A stretch of DNA of 59,145 nt, from contig NZ_PVBN01000019.1 of the NCBI RefSeq assembly GCF_002968635.1, forward strand, positions 1-59,145, in the 5' to 3' direction. Source of the DNA: Neorhizobium alkalisoli (GTDB lineage: Bacteria; Pseudomonadota; Alphaproteobacteria; Rhizobiales; Rhizobiaceae). Positions 1-8,595 of this stretch are shown in pieces; position 1 is the stretch's first letter, and each line of letters starts with the position of its first letter. Below the pieces are notes generated by a model. The model saw only the letters and a list, made by a program, of their open reading frames with translations, was not told where the DNA came from and did no database searches. Made by a program: the position numbers and the translations under genes.

Positions 1-54
1 TCGGATGCGGCTCCCGACATAAACGTCAATGGGGTTCGGCTTCTTCTGGTCCAT
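1..54 (-). CDS. XRE-family HTH regulator, N-terminal 18 codons only (cut by window edge)
   Basis: An ATG at 54-52 read leftward encodes MDQKKPNPIDVYVGSRIR before the window ends. It is preceded by GGAGGG about ten bases upstream. The string NPIDxxVGSRIR is the characteristic opening of the short Cro/CI-like DNA-binding regulators common in Rhizobiaceae (PraR-like group), where it leads into the helix-turn-helix. Only the start is visible, so the HTH itself cannot be confirmed. It is transcribed in the same direction as the envelope operon to its right but is separated from it by about 475 bases. Confidence 0.6.
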   Translation of the reverse strand, partial: MDQKKPNPIDVYVGSRIR

Positions 55-529
55 TACGAAAGGCCCTCCGTCTTCATCGAAGACTGATCCAATCGTGAAA
101 CTATTTCAACTAGTGCTCGAAAAAATAGTCGTGCCAAAAGCCAGATTGTCAGACGGCCACCTGAACACCTGTTCTTCGGCTACGTTGCGGGGCGATTTCA
201 AAAACAATGAAATAGATGCATCTGAAGCGTCGGCCAGTTAAATCCGCGACATGAGAGGCGCAGATGAATGCTATCGAACTTGCTCTATGGGAGGAGTCCT
301 GCCACTGCTCCGAACTGCCTGACAAACCGATGATGGCTGTGGCATCGGCGACGGGTGCCTGAGAATGCTATCCAGACAGGCCCGAATGTTCGGCGGTGGG
401 CACTCATTCGGAAACCCGCTACCGGCCATCGACAACTGCCGTAGCGACAGCGCCATGTGGCGCGTTGTGGTTGTCGCGGCCCGAAAGACGCTGACTTCGC
501 GCCCCGCTATCCGACAAAATGGTGCTGGC
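55..529. other. Intergenic stretch with no convincing gene
   Basis: The short open frames on both strands have no family resemblance, no good ribosome binding site and poor codon structure. The stretch must contain the promoter of the leftward XRE gene and the 3' untranslated region of the TPR gene. No strong T-tailed hairpin was seen. Confidence 0.5.
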
Positions 530-2596
530 TCAATTTGCCGGCAGGCGATGAAGATTTACCGGAAGGTCGAAAGCGTCGCTTCCGGTGGGACCGTTCGTCT
601 CCGCCATCTTGGCCATGCTGTCCAGTTCGACGGACATGCCTGTGACGGAAAATTTGTTCAAGAGCGGCAGTAGAACCGCCCCGAACAAAAGGGCCGTGAG
701 TACTGTGACGAGGGCGCTGAACGTGGCACCTTCGAAAACAGTCGTTCCTACGGCATACTCCGCGAGTCTAACCGCCCAAACGAACACCAGTTGGGCGAGA
801 ATAATGGTGAACAAGATCCAGCTTTTGTTGTCCGGTTTGCGCAGAGAACCCCATCCGCCGGGGATGGACTCCGCAATTCGCAGCGCATAGGTTTCCGCGA
901 TCGTCCACTTGGGATCCAGCGTGTGACATCTTGTAAAGGCATCCTTCGCTTCCGTTAATCGCTTTTGCTTCGCGGCGATTATCCCTTCAAGGAAATAGGC
1001 CTCTGCTTCGATAATCGGGGTCGTCAGGACGGTCCTGAGCTCGGCGTCCGCCTGAGTTAGATAGAGTTCCTTCTTAGTCTCCTCGAATTTCTGGATCAGA
1101 ACCCGCACAAGCGCGCGCAGAAGCCTGGATCTTTCCGACCCTTTGGCAGTCTTCAATGCCAGGCGTGCGGACGTTTCGGCTTCATCGTATCGGCTGCAGG
1201 CCTGAAGAGCAGAAACTAGCCCATAGGTCGCTACTGGATGCCTCGGCTCAATCTGCAGCGCGGCCTGATAGCTTTGCGCTGCTTGCTCCCATTGCACTTC
1301 GCTCGCGCGCAGATCACCTTGCTGGATGAGCAGGGCCGCCGAAAAAGGCGAATAGATGAGGGCATCGCTGAGGACAGACTGCGCGCGCTGATACTGGCCG
1401 AGAAACGTGTAAAGCGCCACGAGATCTGGCTCAAACCGACGAAGAATGTCGAGTTCGATCGACCGCTTTAGATAGATCTCCGCGTCGCGATGATTACCCT
1501 GATTGAAGCAAACAACGCCGAGGCAACCGAACGCCTCAGGGCTTTTGTGAAGAATGAGGGCTTCCCGACACATTGCGGCTGCTTCGACAAGTTTCTTCGC
1601 TCCACCCTGCTTCTCCAGCGCCCAGGCTAGATTGACCTTGTTAAGGTCGTCTTGCGGCGCGCGCGCTACAAGGGCGCGAAAGATCTTCTCAGCCTGGCGA
1701 AGCTCCTTCTGGGCAAAGTGAATCCACGCTTTTTCGGCCTGTAGCCCCATGCTGACAGCGAAGAGCGTGGGGTTTTGTGCGAGAACCGCCGCTGCGTCTG
1801 CCAAGCGGTCGCTTTGTCGCAGTGTTGCTACCTTTCCCTGGAGGGCCGCCTCATTGTGTGGCGCACTCAAAAGAACTGCTTCGAAGGCCCGTTCGGCCGC
1901 ATCAAATTCGCTCCTGCTCGCATGAAGCCATCCGATTTCGATACCTAGCCGAGGTGTCTTTCCATATTTGCCAATCGCGCGGCTGATAGCAGCGTCGATG
2001 TCGTCAAGAGCGCCGAGATGGCGCAGGGCGAAGATGAAAGAAAGATGGTGGTCCTCCTCAGCCCTACTGTGACGGAGAACAGCCTCAAACCGCGGCCGCG
2101 CCTTTTCAAAATCCCGTTGATCAGACCAAATCCAGGCACCCTCGCAGAGGATTCCCAGACAAGGTGCAAGCCCAGTATCTTGAAGGGACTTCCAATGTTC
2201 CTCTGCTGCGGAAAAATCCCGCTGCTTCCGCAATGCAGCTATCAAACCCTGATTTGCTCCCTCGTCCAAAGGGAACCTACGAAGGAGGCGGCGAAACCGA
2301 GCCTCAGCTTTTTGAAACTGATCCCGCTCCTGCCTGAACCAGCCTACCTCACAAGGAAAACGGGGATTTGTGGAGAATCGTCGTAGCGACCAGATAAGCC
2401 GCTCTTGATACTCAATGTCCTTTGCCCGGTCAGGATACTTTCGCAAATATTCGAGCAGCAGCAGGAGAGCATCGTGGCGTTGTTCTAGTGCCAATGTACT
2501 TAGAAGCTCCAGTGCATCGTCGTACTTGGAAGACTGCCAAAGAGCCTTGGCACGAGCGATATCCGGGGCTTCCGACTGAATTGCCACGTTACTCAT
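530..2596 (-). CDS. TPR-repeat protein with C-terminal membrane anchor
   Basis: The 688-residue product is built almost entirely of TPR-type helical repeats. Recurring patterns of the form W..L...G....A...F..AL...P are seen from about residue 10 to 580, which suggests a protein-protein scaffold. The last 110 residues hold two hydrophobic helices (WILFTIILAQLVFVWAV and SALVTVLTALLFGAVLLPLL) and a short polar tail, so the TPR domain is probably tethered to the inner membrane from the cytoplasmic side. The start MSNVAIQ was chosen because it has GGAG about ten bases upstream; a TTG 81 bases earlier is less likely. It is the last gene of a five-gene leftward operon, 153 bases after the HEAT gene. 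No enzymatic domain was recognised, and the specific role is unknown. Confidence 0.75.
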   Translation of the reverse strand: MSNVAIQSEAPDIARAKALWQSSKYDDALELLSTLALEQRHDALLLLLEYLRKYPDRAKDIEYQERLIWSLRRFSTNPRFPCEVGWFRQERDQFQKAEARFRRLLRRFPLDEGANQGLIAALRKQRDFSAAEEHWKSLQDTGLAPCLGILCEGAWIWSDQRDFEKARPRFEAVLRHSRAEEDHHLSFIFALRHLGALDDIDAAISRAIGKYGKTPRLGIEIGWLHASRSEFDAAERAFEAVLLSAPHNEAALQGKVATLRQSDRLADAAAVLAQNPTLFAVSMGLQAEKAWIHFAQKELRQAEKIFRALVARAPQDDLNKVNLAWALEKQGGAKKLVEAAAMCREALILHKSPEAFGCLGVVCFNQGNHRDAEIYLKRSIELDILRRFEPDLVALYTFLGQYQRAQSVLSDALIYSPFSAALLIQQGDLRASEVQWEQAAQSYQAALQIEPRHPVATYGLVSALQACSRYDEAETSARLALKTAKGSERSRLLRALVRVLIQKFEETKKELYLTQADAELRTVLTTPIIEAEAYFLEGIIAAKQKRLTEAKDAFTRCHTLDPKWTIAETYALRIAESIPGGWGSLRKPDNKSWILFTIILAQLVFVWAVRLAEYAVGTTVFEGATFSALVTVLTALLFGAVLLPLLNKFSVTGMSVELDSMAKMAETNGPTGSDAFDLPVNLHRLPAN

Positions 2597-2749
2597 GGGA
2601 CGGCATCTCCGACCTTCGTTTTCCTGACGCCACCCCATCGCATTCGCTCGATACAAGAAGGCCTCCTGTATTGCCAACTTTGCTTAGAAGGGCCCCTTCC
2701 GCCGCACCTGTCCCGGAAGTGGCGTTTTTGCGAAACACGAAAATCACCC

Positions 2750-4120
2750 TTAGTTCCTGAATGCTTCAAACAGCTGTTTTGTTCTTTCGCCTGATTGTTC
2801 GTAAGCTGCGTCCAGGTCGGTTTTAAGGGCCTGCTTGGCGACAGGATCTAACCGCCGCCAGCCATCTTGCGCGGCGAGTACCCAATTGTACCGGGCATCA
2901 TTGTTTTGCGTGGACGCGGCGCGCGCGATTGCAAGTTTTGTAACCTCCGGGTCGCCGAGGTCAAATAGGAACTCTGTGGCGTAAATCCGCACAGTGCGAT
3001 CGGGATCCCCGGCCAAATCCAGAAGCGCATTTCGGTTTTCGGACGAAAGAAGCGGAGAGATGATTGGGCCCTGTTCTTTGTTTCGGCGCAGCATCTCCGT
3101 CAGTGCTACCGCGACCCCGAGCTTCGTCCTATAAACATCGGGGTCAGCATTGAGAAGTTCGACGATCGCAGGGACCTGCTCTGGTCGAGCCGACGATAGG
3201 GTATTTCGGGCAGCGCGGCGTACTTCGGTAACGTCGGATTTCAGGTCGGCGCCTGTCTTGGCGAGATCCACGTGAGCGGACATTTGGTTTGGCGAACTCT
3301 GCTGTGCGAACGCATTGCTGACCACCGAGAGCAACCCGGTAAAGCTCAAACCGCGTCCTCCGGATGCAACTTGCGGCGCGCAGGGATCAGCGCGTCTTCC
3401 GCCCCAACGGCCGACCACACGTTCACTCTGCCGCTGATCAATTACCTCCCATGTTTCACCTGCCTTGCGGACCGACCAGTCCAGCGGCCTGCTCGCGCCC
3501 ATACCGAGTTCAATGCAACTCACGGGAATTCCGATGGTGACCAAGGGTGCGGTTTCCTCGTCTGGAGGCTCCAGTCTTAAAGAAGCGTACTCAACTTCCT
3601 TAGTCTGGTCGCCAAACACCGCAAAGGAAAAAAGGTCGGGTCTGCTGATCGTAGTGCTTACAATCACGCTTTCACCAAAAACCAGAGAGACCTTTGTCGG
3701 CGGCGCAGGGACATCCCGAACGTAACCGCGCGCATAATCCTTCCCTCGAGCCGCTATCGTGTCGATATCACGCTGAATGTCCGAACTTCGCTGGTGCTCC
3801 AGGAACCAAGTAAGGACGACAGCCAGAGCCGCAACACCTGCAAGAATGAAGACTTTTCCGCGGAGCGTGGCCTGACCACCAAATGCTGCAAGTATGATTG
3901 CAATACCCGCACTCAGCAGCAAACTTCCGGTAGCTTGGAGCCTCCAGTTGCCAATGTGACCAATCAGAGCTCCGGCAACCAAGACAAGACCCATCGCCAT
4001 CGCCAGCCACACAAACGGCGTGATTTTCTCTGGGAAGCTGATCTCAATCAGCGAGAGTTGTTGCGCAGTGTTGGCTCGGGTTTCCAGCTTAGCCGGTTCA
4101 TCAGGTTGATGGTCTGCCAT
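2750..4120 (-). CDS. Membrane protein with C-terminal HEAT-like repeats
   Basis: The product has 456 residues. Three hydrophobic helices lie near residues 36-58, 62-83 and 89-108. A mainly beta region follows (about 140-245), then an Ala/Ser-rich linker and a helical C-terminal half (about 280-456). The C-terminal half has HEAT-type signatures such as NADPDVYRTKLGVAVALTEM and GDPDRTVRIYATEFLFDLGD, in which conserved Asp-Pro-Asp and Arg-X-Ala positions recur. HEAT solenoids bind other proteins. It lies 33 bases after the CBS gene in the same operon, so it may partner the TPR and CBS membrane proteins. Function unknown; no enzyme motif is visible. Confidence 0.72.
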   Translation of the reverse strand: MADHQPDEPAKLETRANTAQQLSLIEISFPEKITPFVWLAMAMGLVLVAGALIGHIGNWRLQATGSLLLSAGIAIILAAFGGQATLRGKVFILAGVAALAVVLTWFLEHQRSSDIQRDIDTIAARGKDYARGYVRDVPAPPTKVSLVFGESVIVSTTISRPDLFSFAVFGDQTKEVEYASLRLEPPDEETAPLVTIGIPVSCIELGMGASRPLDWSVRKAGETWEVIDQRQSERVVGRWGGRRADPCAPQVASGGRGLSFTGLLSVVSNAFAQQSSPNQMSAHVDLAKTGADLKSDVTEVRRAARNTLSSARPEQVPAIVELLNADPDVYRTKLGVAVALTEMLRRNKEQGPIISPLLSSENRNALLDLAGDPDRTVRIYATEFLFDLGDPEVTKLAIARAASTQNNDARYNWVLAAQDGWRRLDPVAKQALKTDLDAAYEQSGERTKQLFEAFRN

Positions 4121-4153
4121 CTCATATCCCCCAGTTCATTCTTAAGGTATTGG

Positions 4154-5101
4154 CTAAGTCAGCCTGGCCCGGGTAAGCCAGCCGGTTACTGCCTCTGTCT
4201 TCTGCCCGGTGGCGGTCAGGAAGAGATCGTCACTGTTAGAATCCTGAAGTGCACGAAGCGCCTGTTCGATCGAGACGCTTTGGGGAGAGAAGCCGAACTG
4301 AACGGCGTCGGCCGCGTTGTTGCTAGCCTTGAGGTAGTCATCGATGGTTGCCGATAGTCCCTTGAACTTTCCCGTCTCGTCAATCCACTCTGCCGGGACA
4401 TTCTTGCGACGGATAATGAAAACTGGTGAGCGGGCCTTATCGAAGACAATCACACGCGTCGTCTGGTCGTTGAAGAGTGAATGGACCTCTGACATCAACG
4501 TCGAGCGTACGCCTCCCCGATCCACTTCCAGTTTCGCGATTTTCTCGTAGGGAATCATGCGCGATGAGGCGGGCGCGAGATGCACGTGCGGCGGATTAGC
4601 GGCGAGGAGCGCCGCCTCTGATGCCTGCTTAAAGCTCTCGTTGGTGAAATAAAACGCGAGGACCGTTCCCACCCAAGTGGCGAACACAGGCAGTGTCGCG
4701 GTAAAGATGCTCATCAGAATCGCGTCGAGCTTTTCTCGAATCGGATTATTCGAAACTGGTTCAGCCGCCAGTCGCCAGAACACGATGATCAAAAGCGCTG
4801 AAATCACAGTGATCGCAAGGGTGCCTCCGGTCAGCACAATCGGAGCGATCCGTTGCCGCATCCAAGTATCCGCGGGGCCGGCGTTTGCCGCAGCGCTTTC
4901 AGCCACTTTTTGTGGGCCGATTGCATGTCGGGCAACAATTACAAGCACGCCTGACAACGCTACAATTCCCGCAAGATGCGCGAGTTTCTCGAATCCGCCC
5001 CACGCCACAGTGGGCATATCGAGTAAGATAAGACTTGCCGCAAAGGCAGCGAGACCCACCAAAAGCGGTAGATACCGACGGACCAGTTCCTCGTTGCTCA
5101 T
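4154..5101 (-). CDS. Four-TM membrane protein with C-terminal CBS-like pair
   Basis: The product has 315 residues from an ATG preceded by GAGGG; a TTG 39 bases earlier is the alternative start. Four hydrophobic helices are visible: LLVGLAAFAASLILL, LAGIVALSGVLVIVA, VLTGGTLAITVISALLIIVF and LMSIFTATLPVFATWVGTVL. The soluble C-terminal third reads as two CBS-type modules, IPYEKIAKLEVDRGGVRS followed by TRVIVFDKARSPVFIIRR, then SIEQALRALQDSNSDDLFLT. CBS pairs usually sense adenine nucleotides and gate channels or enzymes. A ligand-gated or nucleotide-sensing membrane component is therefore plausible, but this is inference. The CBS call itself rests on pattern only. Confidence 0.68.
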   Translation of the reverse strand: MSNEELVRRYLPLLVGLAAFAASLILLDMPTVAWGGFEKLAHLAGIVALSGVLVIVARHAIGPQKVAESAAANAGPADTWMRQRIAPIVLTGGTLAITVISALLIIVFWRLAAEPVSNNPIREKLDAILMSIFTATLPVFATWVGTVLAFYFTNESFKQASEAALLAANPPHVHLAPASSRMIPYEKIAKLEVDRGGVRSTLMSEVHSLFNDQTTRVIVFDKARSPVFIIRRKNVPAEWIDETGKFKGLSATIDDYLKASNNAADAVQFGFSPQSVSIEQALRALQDSNSDDLFLTATGQKTEAVTGWLTRARLT

Positions 5102-5157
5102 GACGCCCTCATATTGCTCATCTAAATCCTGAACTTTCAAAAGGCAGGATAAATCCC

Positions 5158-7170
5158 TCAGCCGAAATTCTCGGATTTCATCCCCCTGAGTAGGCGCTCA
5201 TGTACCTTCGCAGCAGCCTCGGCCTTGGTTATGACGCCGTCCTGATTGACATCCAGTCCCCGGTTTTGCGAGTACGCTTTAGTGCCTGCTTTGAACAGCA
5301 CATGCCCTTCTGGTTGACCTACGGCAGCCGGTAGTAGAACTGCCATATAGAGGTCGCTAAGGGTCGGCATCGGCCTGTTGCGGGCAATGGACCTGAGGTA
5401 TTTCTCGACAAAGTCAAGCTGAGCGACGGCTGACATTACGGCCAACTTGTCGGTCGTGGTTCCAAGTCCCTCCGCGGTGTCGGGCATAAACTGGATGAGG
5501 CCAGTCGCCCCACTGCCAGCGGCATTTCGAATGTCAGGCGCGAAGGTCTCGCCGGTTTCGAATGCAATGACCGAAAGCAGATGACTTGGATCGCATCTCA
5601 GCCGTGTTGCGATTTCGATTGCCTTTGCCCTGAATCCGGGACCGGCCTTTCGCTCTGCCGTTGCGCCCCAAGCGACAGAAACAGTTGCTACGCCCTGCGG
5701 TGAAGATGCGCGAGCGCGCCCCTGAGGTCCATCCCCGAAATCAGAATCCTCCTCAGGAACCTGATCGTCCATACTTCCGTTGAAACTAAAATCGGGGAGC
5801 GTCATTCCAAGTTCTGCGGCCGTCTCGGGACCGACAATTCCATCATCCGCGTTTGGACCGAAAACCTGGCTTTGGAAATCTAAAACAGCCTGGAAGGTCG
5901 TTACGCCGAAGTCTCCGTCGTCCTCTATCGCGCGGCCGAGCTTTGCGGCCAGCCGTCGTTGCATCTCCGCAACCAGCGGCCCTGATGAGCCCATCCTCAG
6001 TATCACTGTCTTGCCTTGGAGCCGTGTTCTGATGACTTGCTGTACCTCAGAATAGTCAAAAAGAACGTACTCTGTTTCTTCCTGCATCCCGGCACCGGCC
6101 TTGAAGGGTTCAATGAACGCAGCCCATGGCCCTCGCTCACTACCTCTCTCCCCTTTTCGCACAGTTCCGGCGACGACTTGGCATCCCACACTTGAAAAGC
6201 GAGAGTTTGGGATCTGGCCTTCCGGTCCCATATGAAAGGCGCAATGGATGTTGTCCCCTGCGATCCGACCGACTTCCCAGCGGTCACCCGTGTCGAAGTC
6301 GACGTCATCTCCTGTCCGTTGCAACGTGATTGCGCATTCCTGCAGGAGAGCCCAATGCCCAGACGCTCCTTCGGAGCGCTTGTGGAAGCCAGGCCGATAC
6401 GATAAATATCGTCCTCGCCCCATTTGGTTGACACCCACTCCGCCTCGAGTGATACCTTGTTGAACAGCACTGAAAAATGGGACGGTTGACCCCGGAAACA
6501 GTGCGAAACCTTCGCCTGGTACCCACTGGCCGATTGCGCAGTTCATAGTTCGGTAGTTCACAGCGCTTTGAGAAACCTCGTGACTGCGCCCAAATCCGGT
6601 TCCTGAACGATTTACCGGCAGGCAGCCACGGATCCCGAAGATGATGATTTTCCCCGGTCTGAAAGGATAGAGGGATCGCTTCCACAGCCCTGCCAGGTGT
6701 TCTTCAGAAAGAACAAGCCCCTCGCCGGCAGACGCGAGCGCTCTGTCCCCAACATCTGCCATGCCAGCATTGGCGGAACCTGACACGGGTGGCACCGATA
6801 GGTCTTGCGACGATGATTGACCCCCTTCATGTTCGGTCCCGTCGTCCTCAATTGGGGGCTCAGACGCCCTTTCGCCTGAAACTTCTGAACTGCGCCCAAG
6901 GGCCTTTGTATGGGATCTATCAATCTGACCGCCAAATGGCCCCGAAAGGGCGATGCCGGTGAGGGCCTCGATCTTCTTCTTAAGGTCGCTGACTTTCTTT
7001 GCCGAAATGGCAACAATGCTGAGTTTTATCTCGTCGGACAACAAATCCAGATCGACGAGCGTGGCACGAAGTGTTTCTTTCAAGGCGGGGTCAGTCTCGC
7101 TGTTGAAACGCGTCACGAGCTTCACCCGCTCCTGGTTGAGCTCTTGTAGTTGTTCCTGCAAAGTCGGCAT
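5158..7170 (-). CDS. Multidomain peptidoglycan-active protein: coiled coil, LD-transpeptidase-like region, PG-binding domain, SLT lyase domain, EF-hand
   Basis: The 670-residue product starts at an ATG behind GGAGGG. In order it shows a charged coiled coil (about 1-75) and a Ser/Gly-rich linker. A region at about 165-365 ends in IHCAFHMGP and SSVGCQVV, a His...Ser-X-Gly-Cys arrangement like YkuD-type L,D-transpeptidases. Then comes a PG_binding_1 domain (about 390-455; GSSGPLVAEMQRRL, DGDFGVTTFQAVLDFQ, DGIVGPETAAELG). A lytic-transglycosylase-like domain (about 520-630) has IAFETGETFAPDIRN followed by GATGLIQFMPDTA, and a single EF-hand has DVNQDGVITKAEA near the C-terminus. No signal peptide is visible, so the export route is unclear. 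It is second in the operon, 12 bases after the lipoprotein gene. Cell-wall cutting or remodelling is likely; the exact chemistry of the middle domain is a guess. Confidence 0.75.
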   Translation of the reverse strand: MPTLQEQLQELNQERVKLVTRFNSETDPALKETLRATLVDLDLLSDEIKLSIVAISAKKVSDLKKKIEALTGIALSGPFGGQIDRSHTKALGRSSEVSGERASEPPIEDDGTEHEGGQSSSQDLSVPPVSGSANAGMADVGDRALASAGEGLVLSEEHLAGLWKRSLYPFRPGKIIIFGIRGCLPVNRSGTGFGRSHEVSQSAVNYRTMNCAIGQWVPGEGFALFPGSTVPFFSAVQQGITRGGVGVNQMGRGRYLSYRPGFHKRSEGASGHWALLQECAITLQRTGDDVDFDTGDRWEVGRIAGDNIHCAFHMGPEGQIPNSRFSSVGCQVVAGTVRKGERGSERGPWAAFIEPFKAGAGMQEETEYVLFDYSEVQQVIRTRLQGKTVILRMGSSGPLVAEMQRRLAAKLGRAIEDDGDFGVTTFQAVLDFQSQVFGPNADDGIVGPETAAELGMTLPDFSFNGSMDDQVPEEDSDFGDGPQGRARASSPQGVATVSVAWGATAERKAGPGFRAKAIEIATRLRCDPSHLLSVIAFETGETFAPDIRNAAGSGATGLIQFMPDTAEGLGTTTDKLAVMSAVAQLDFVEKYLRSIARNRPMPTLSDLYMAVLLPAAVGQPEGHVLFKAGTKAYSQNRGLDVNQDGVITKAEAAAKVHERLLRGMKSENFG

Positions 7171-7182
7171 GAAACCCTCCGT

Positions 7183-8229
7183 TTAAGGCTGCTGGCTAGC
7201 CCGGCTCGCCTTTATTTGCTCGGCAAGCACGCGTATCTCCCCAGAAGCTTCGACGAGGCCATCGGCACCAACCCCGCCCTTGGCCGCGCTCTCGGCAGCA
7301 AGCTCCATGGCCACTATGGTTTGATCAATCAAGATAACCCAACCTGCGAGTGCCCGTCGGTCCCGTTCAAGATCGACAAGGTTCTGAGGCGAAAGTCCGC
7401 TGTTAGAAATAGTCGAACCCGGTTCGCGATAACGGCTCATCATCAGGTCGTACATCGCGGGAGTACCGTCCCTGATCGCTGTAAGCAGGTCTCTCATCGT
7501 CGGGAACCCAGCCACCAGCTGGTGCCTGAATTTCTCGCGGCCGGCGAGCGTTGCGATTTGTCGGAATATCGGTAGGGCAACAGCCACCGCAGCCGAAGCG
7601 GTGCCAAGGAACGTCGTCGCGCTGGGAGCGAGTGCTCCTTGGCCATGAGCTGTGGCCATCGCCGTTCCCGCGGCATGCAGGTTAGTTGAGATCACATTTA
7701 GACGATTTGCCAAGGCAGCAGCTGACTCGCCGTTCGCCAAACCGCTCAGGGCATTGTTGTAGGCTTTGATCGACTGCAGCGAGGCACGGAAGGACATTGT
7801 GAGCGGCGGATCGCCGACGTCGAGGTAGTAGCGAGCCTCATCGGGGTCAAAAGACAACGGCGCACGTCTCACAAGGAGCCGGCGTTTGACGATCCGTTCC
7901 GCCGCCGCCAAACGATCGAGAACGTCGGTCCCCTGTTCGAACTGCACCTCTGACGCCTGGACATAAGTTTGGAACTCAGCAACACTCGAGGTGCAAGCCG
8001 ACAAGAAAAACGCGGTCACAAGGACATTTATGGCTAGGAGAAGGCTCGTGGGCCGAAACTTGTTTCCGCCACTGCGGCTGTTACAGCACTCGATCCCATA
8101 TGCCGGTGATTGGTTTGACCTGCTGCCTGGAATTTCTGGCGTAGATAGCGAAAGTTGGCACCCAGCCGGACGATAACACCATGCGCCGCATGTATCCAGT
8201 TGCTGCTTTGGGCGTGTCGGCCTCTGCAT
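7183..8229 (-). CDS. Lipoprotein-like protein of unknown function; true start unresolved
   Basis: The mature region (about 270 residues) is helical and Ala-rich and matches no family I recognise. It follows a lipoprotein signal ending in LVTAFFLSAC, with LSAC as the lipobox. Counting from the first in-frame ATG (8229), the lipobox cysteine is about 79 residues in, far too deep for a signal peptide. No ATG, GTG or TTG lies closer in frame. Either an unusual start codon is used or a base is missing upstream. The gene opens the leftward operon with the SLT, CBS, HEAT and TPR genes and stops 12 bases before the SLT gene, so it is probably an outer- or inner-membrane-anchored partner of that enzyme. 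Confidence 0.6.
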   Translation of the reverse strand: MQRPTRPKQQLDTCGAWCYRPAGCQLSLSTPEIPGSRSNQSPAYGIECCNSRSGGNKFRPTSLLLAINVLVTAFFLSACTSSVAEFQTYVQASEVQFEQGTDVLDRLAAAERIVKRRLLVRRAPLSFDPDEARYYLDVGDPPLTMSFRASLQSIKAYNNALSGLANGESAAALANRLNVISTNLHAAGTAMATAHGQGALAPSATTFLGTASAAVAVALPIFRQIATLAGREKFRHQLVAGFPTMRDLLTAIRDGTPAMYDLMMSRYREPGSTISNSGLSPQNLVDLERDRRALAGWVILIDQTIVAMELAAESAAKGGVGADGLVEASGEIRVLAEQIKASRASQQP

Positions 8230-8241
8230 ATCCTTCACCAC

Positions 8242-8489
8242 GCATCATGGATGATCACGAAGTCGCGATCATCTCATTCGCGGAAGTTGAGGTCCATGCA
8301 ACCGAAAGGAGTAGATATATGACAATTGGTTAGGTTTAATCTATCAACGGCATTAGCATTCGTGGTAGGTCTAGACTTTATTATTCATTGCTAAAAAAGA
8401 CAATCCTGATAACGTTCCTGCGTTGGCCCATCAGCTAGAGATTGTGCAGATCTAGCAATCGCATTTCCCACGTAGGGAGGGTCTTTATC
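8242..8489. promoter_or_regulatory. AT-rich divergent promoter region of the envelope cluster
   Basis: About 250 bases separate the leftward lipoprotein operon from the rightward peptide operon. The stretch around 8300-8410 is clearly AT-richer than the flanking genes. A good Shine-Dalgarno (AAGGAG) precedes a four-codon open frame (ATG ACA ATT GGT TAG, 8319-8333), which may be chance. I could not assign -35/-10 elements with confidence. The head-to-head arrangement suggests the two operons share regulation. Confidence 0.4.
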
Positions 8490-8582
8490 ATGATTAGAGT
8501 GTTTCTTTTGTTGCTTAGCCTGTGCGCAATTCCCGTGACGGCGGCTGCGCAATGCAACCCGGCAGTACAGCAGTGCCGATAA
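8490..8582 (+). CDS. Small secreted two-cysteine peptide (30 residues)
   Basis: The open frame starts at ATG 8490 behind a strong AGGGAGG eight bases upstream and ends at TAA 8582. The first 20 residues (MIRVFLLLLSLCAIPVTAAA) are a textbook signal peptide with an AAA cleavage site. The remaining ten residues, QCNPAVQQCR, contain two cysteines six residues apart that could form a disulfide. It lies 13 bases before the next gene in the same direction. It could be a genuine secreted peptide, a translational leader coupled to the downstream gene, or the fossil N-terminus of a longer exported protein. Too short for family assignment. Confidence 0.5.
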   Translation: MIRVFLLLLSLCAIPVTAAAQCNPAVQQCR

Positions 8583-8595
8583 GGCCGCCGGACTT

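Noticed and set aside
8319..8333. Four-codon open frame with a good AAGGAG
   Set aside because: Too short to judge, and no leader-type content such as repeated regulatory codons; probably chance in an AT-rich promoter region.
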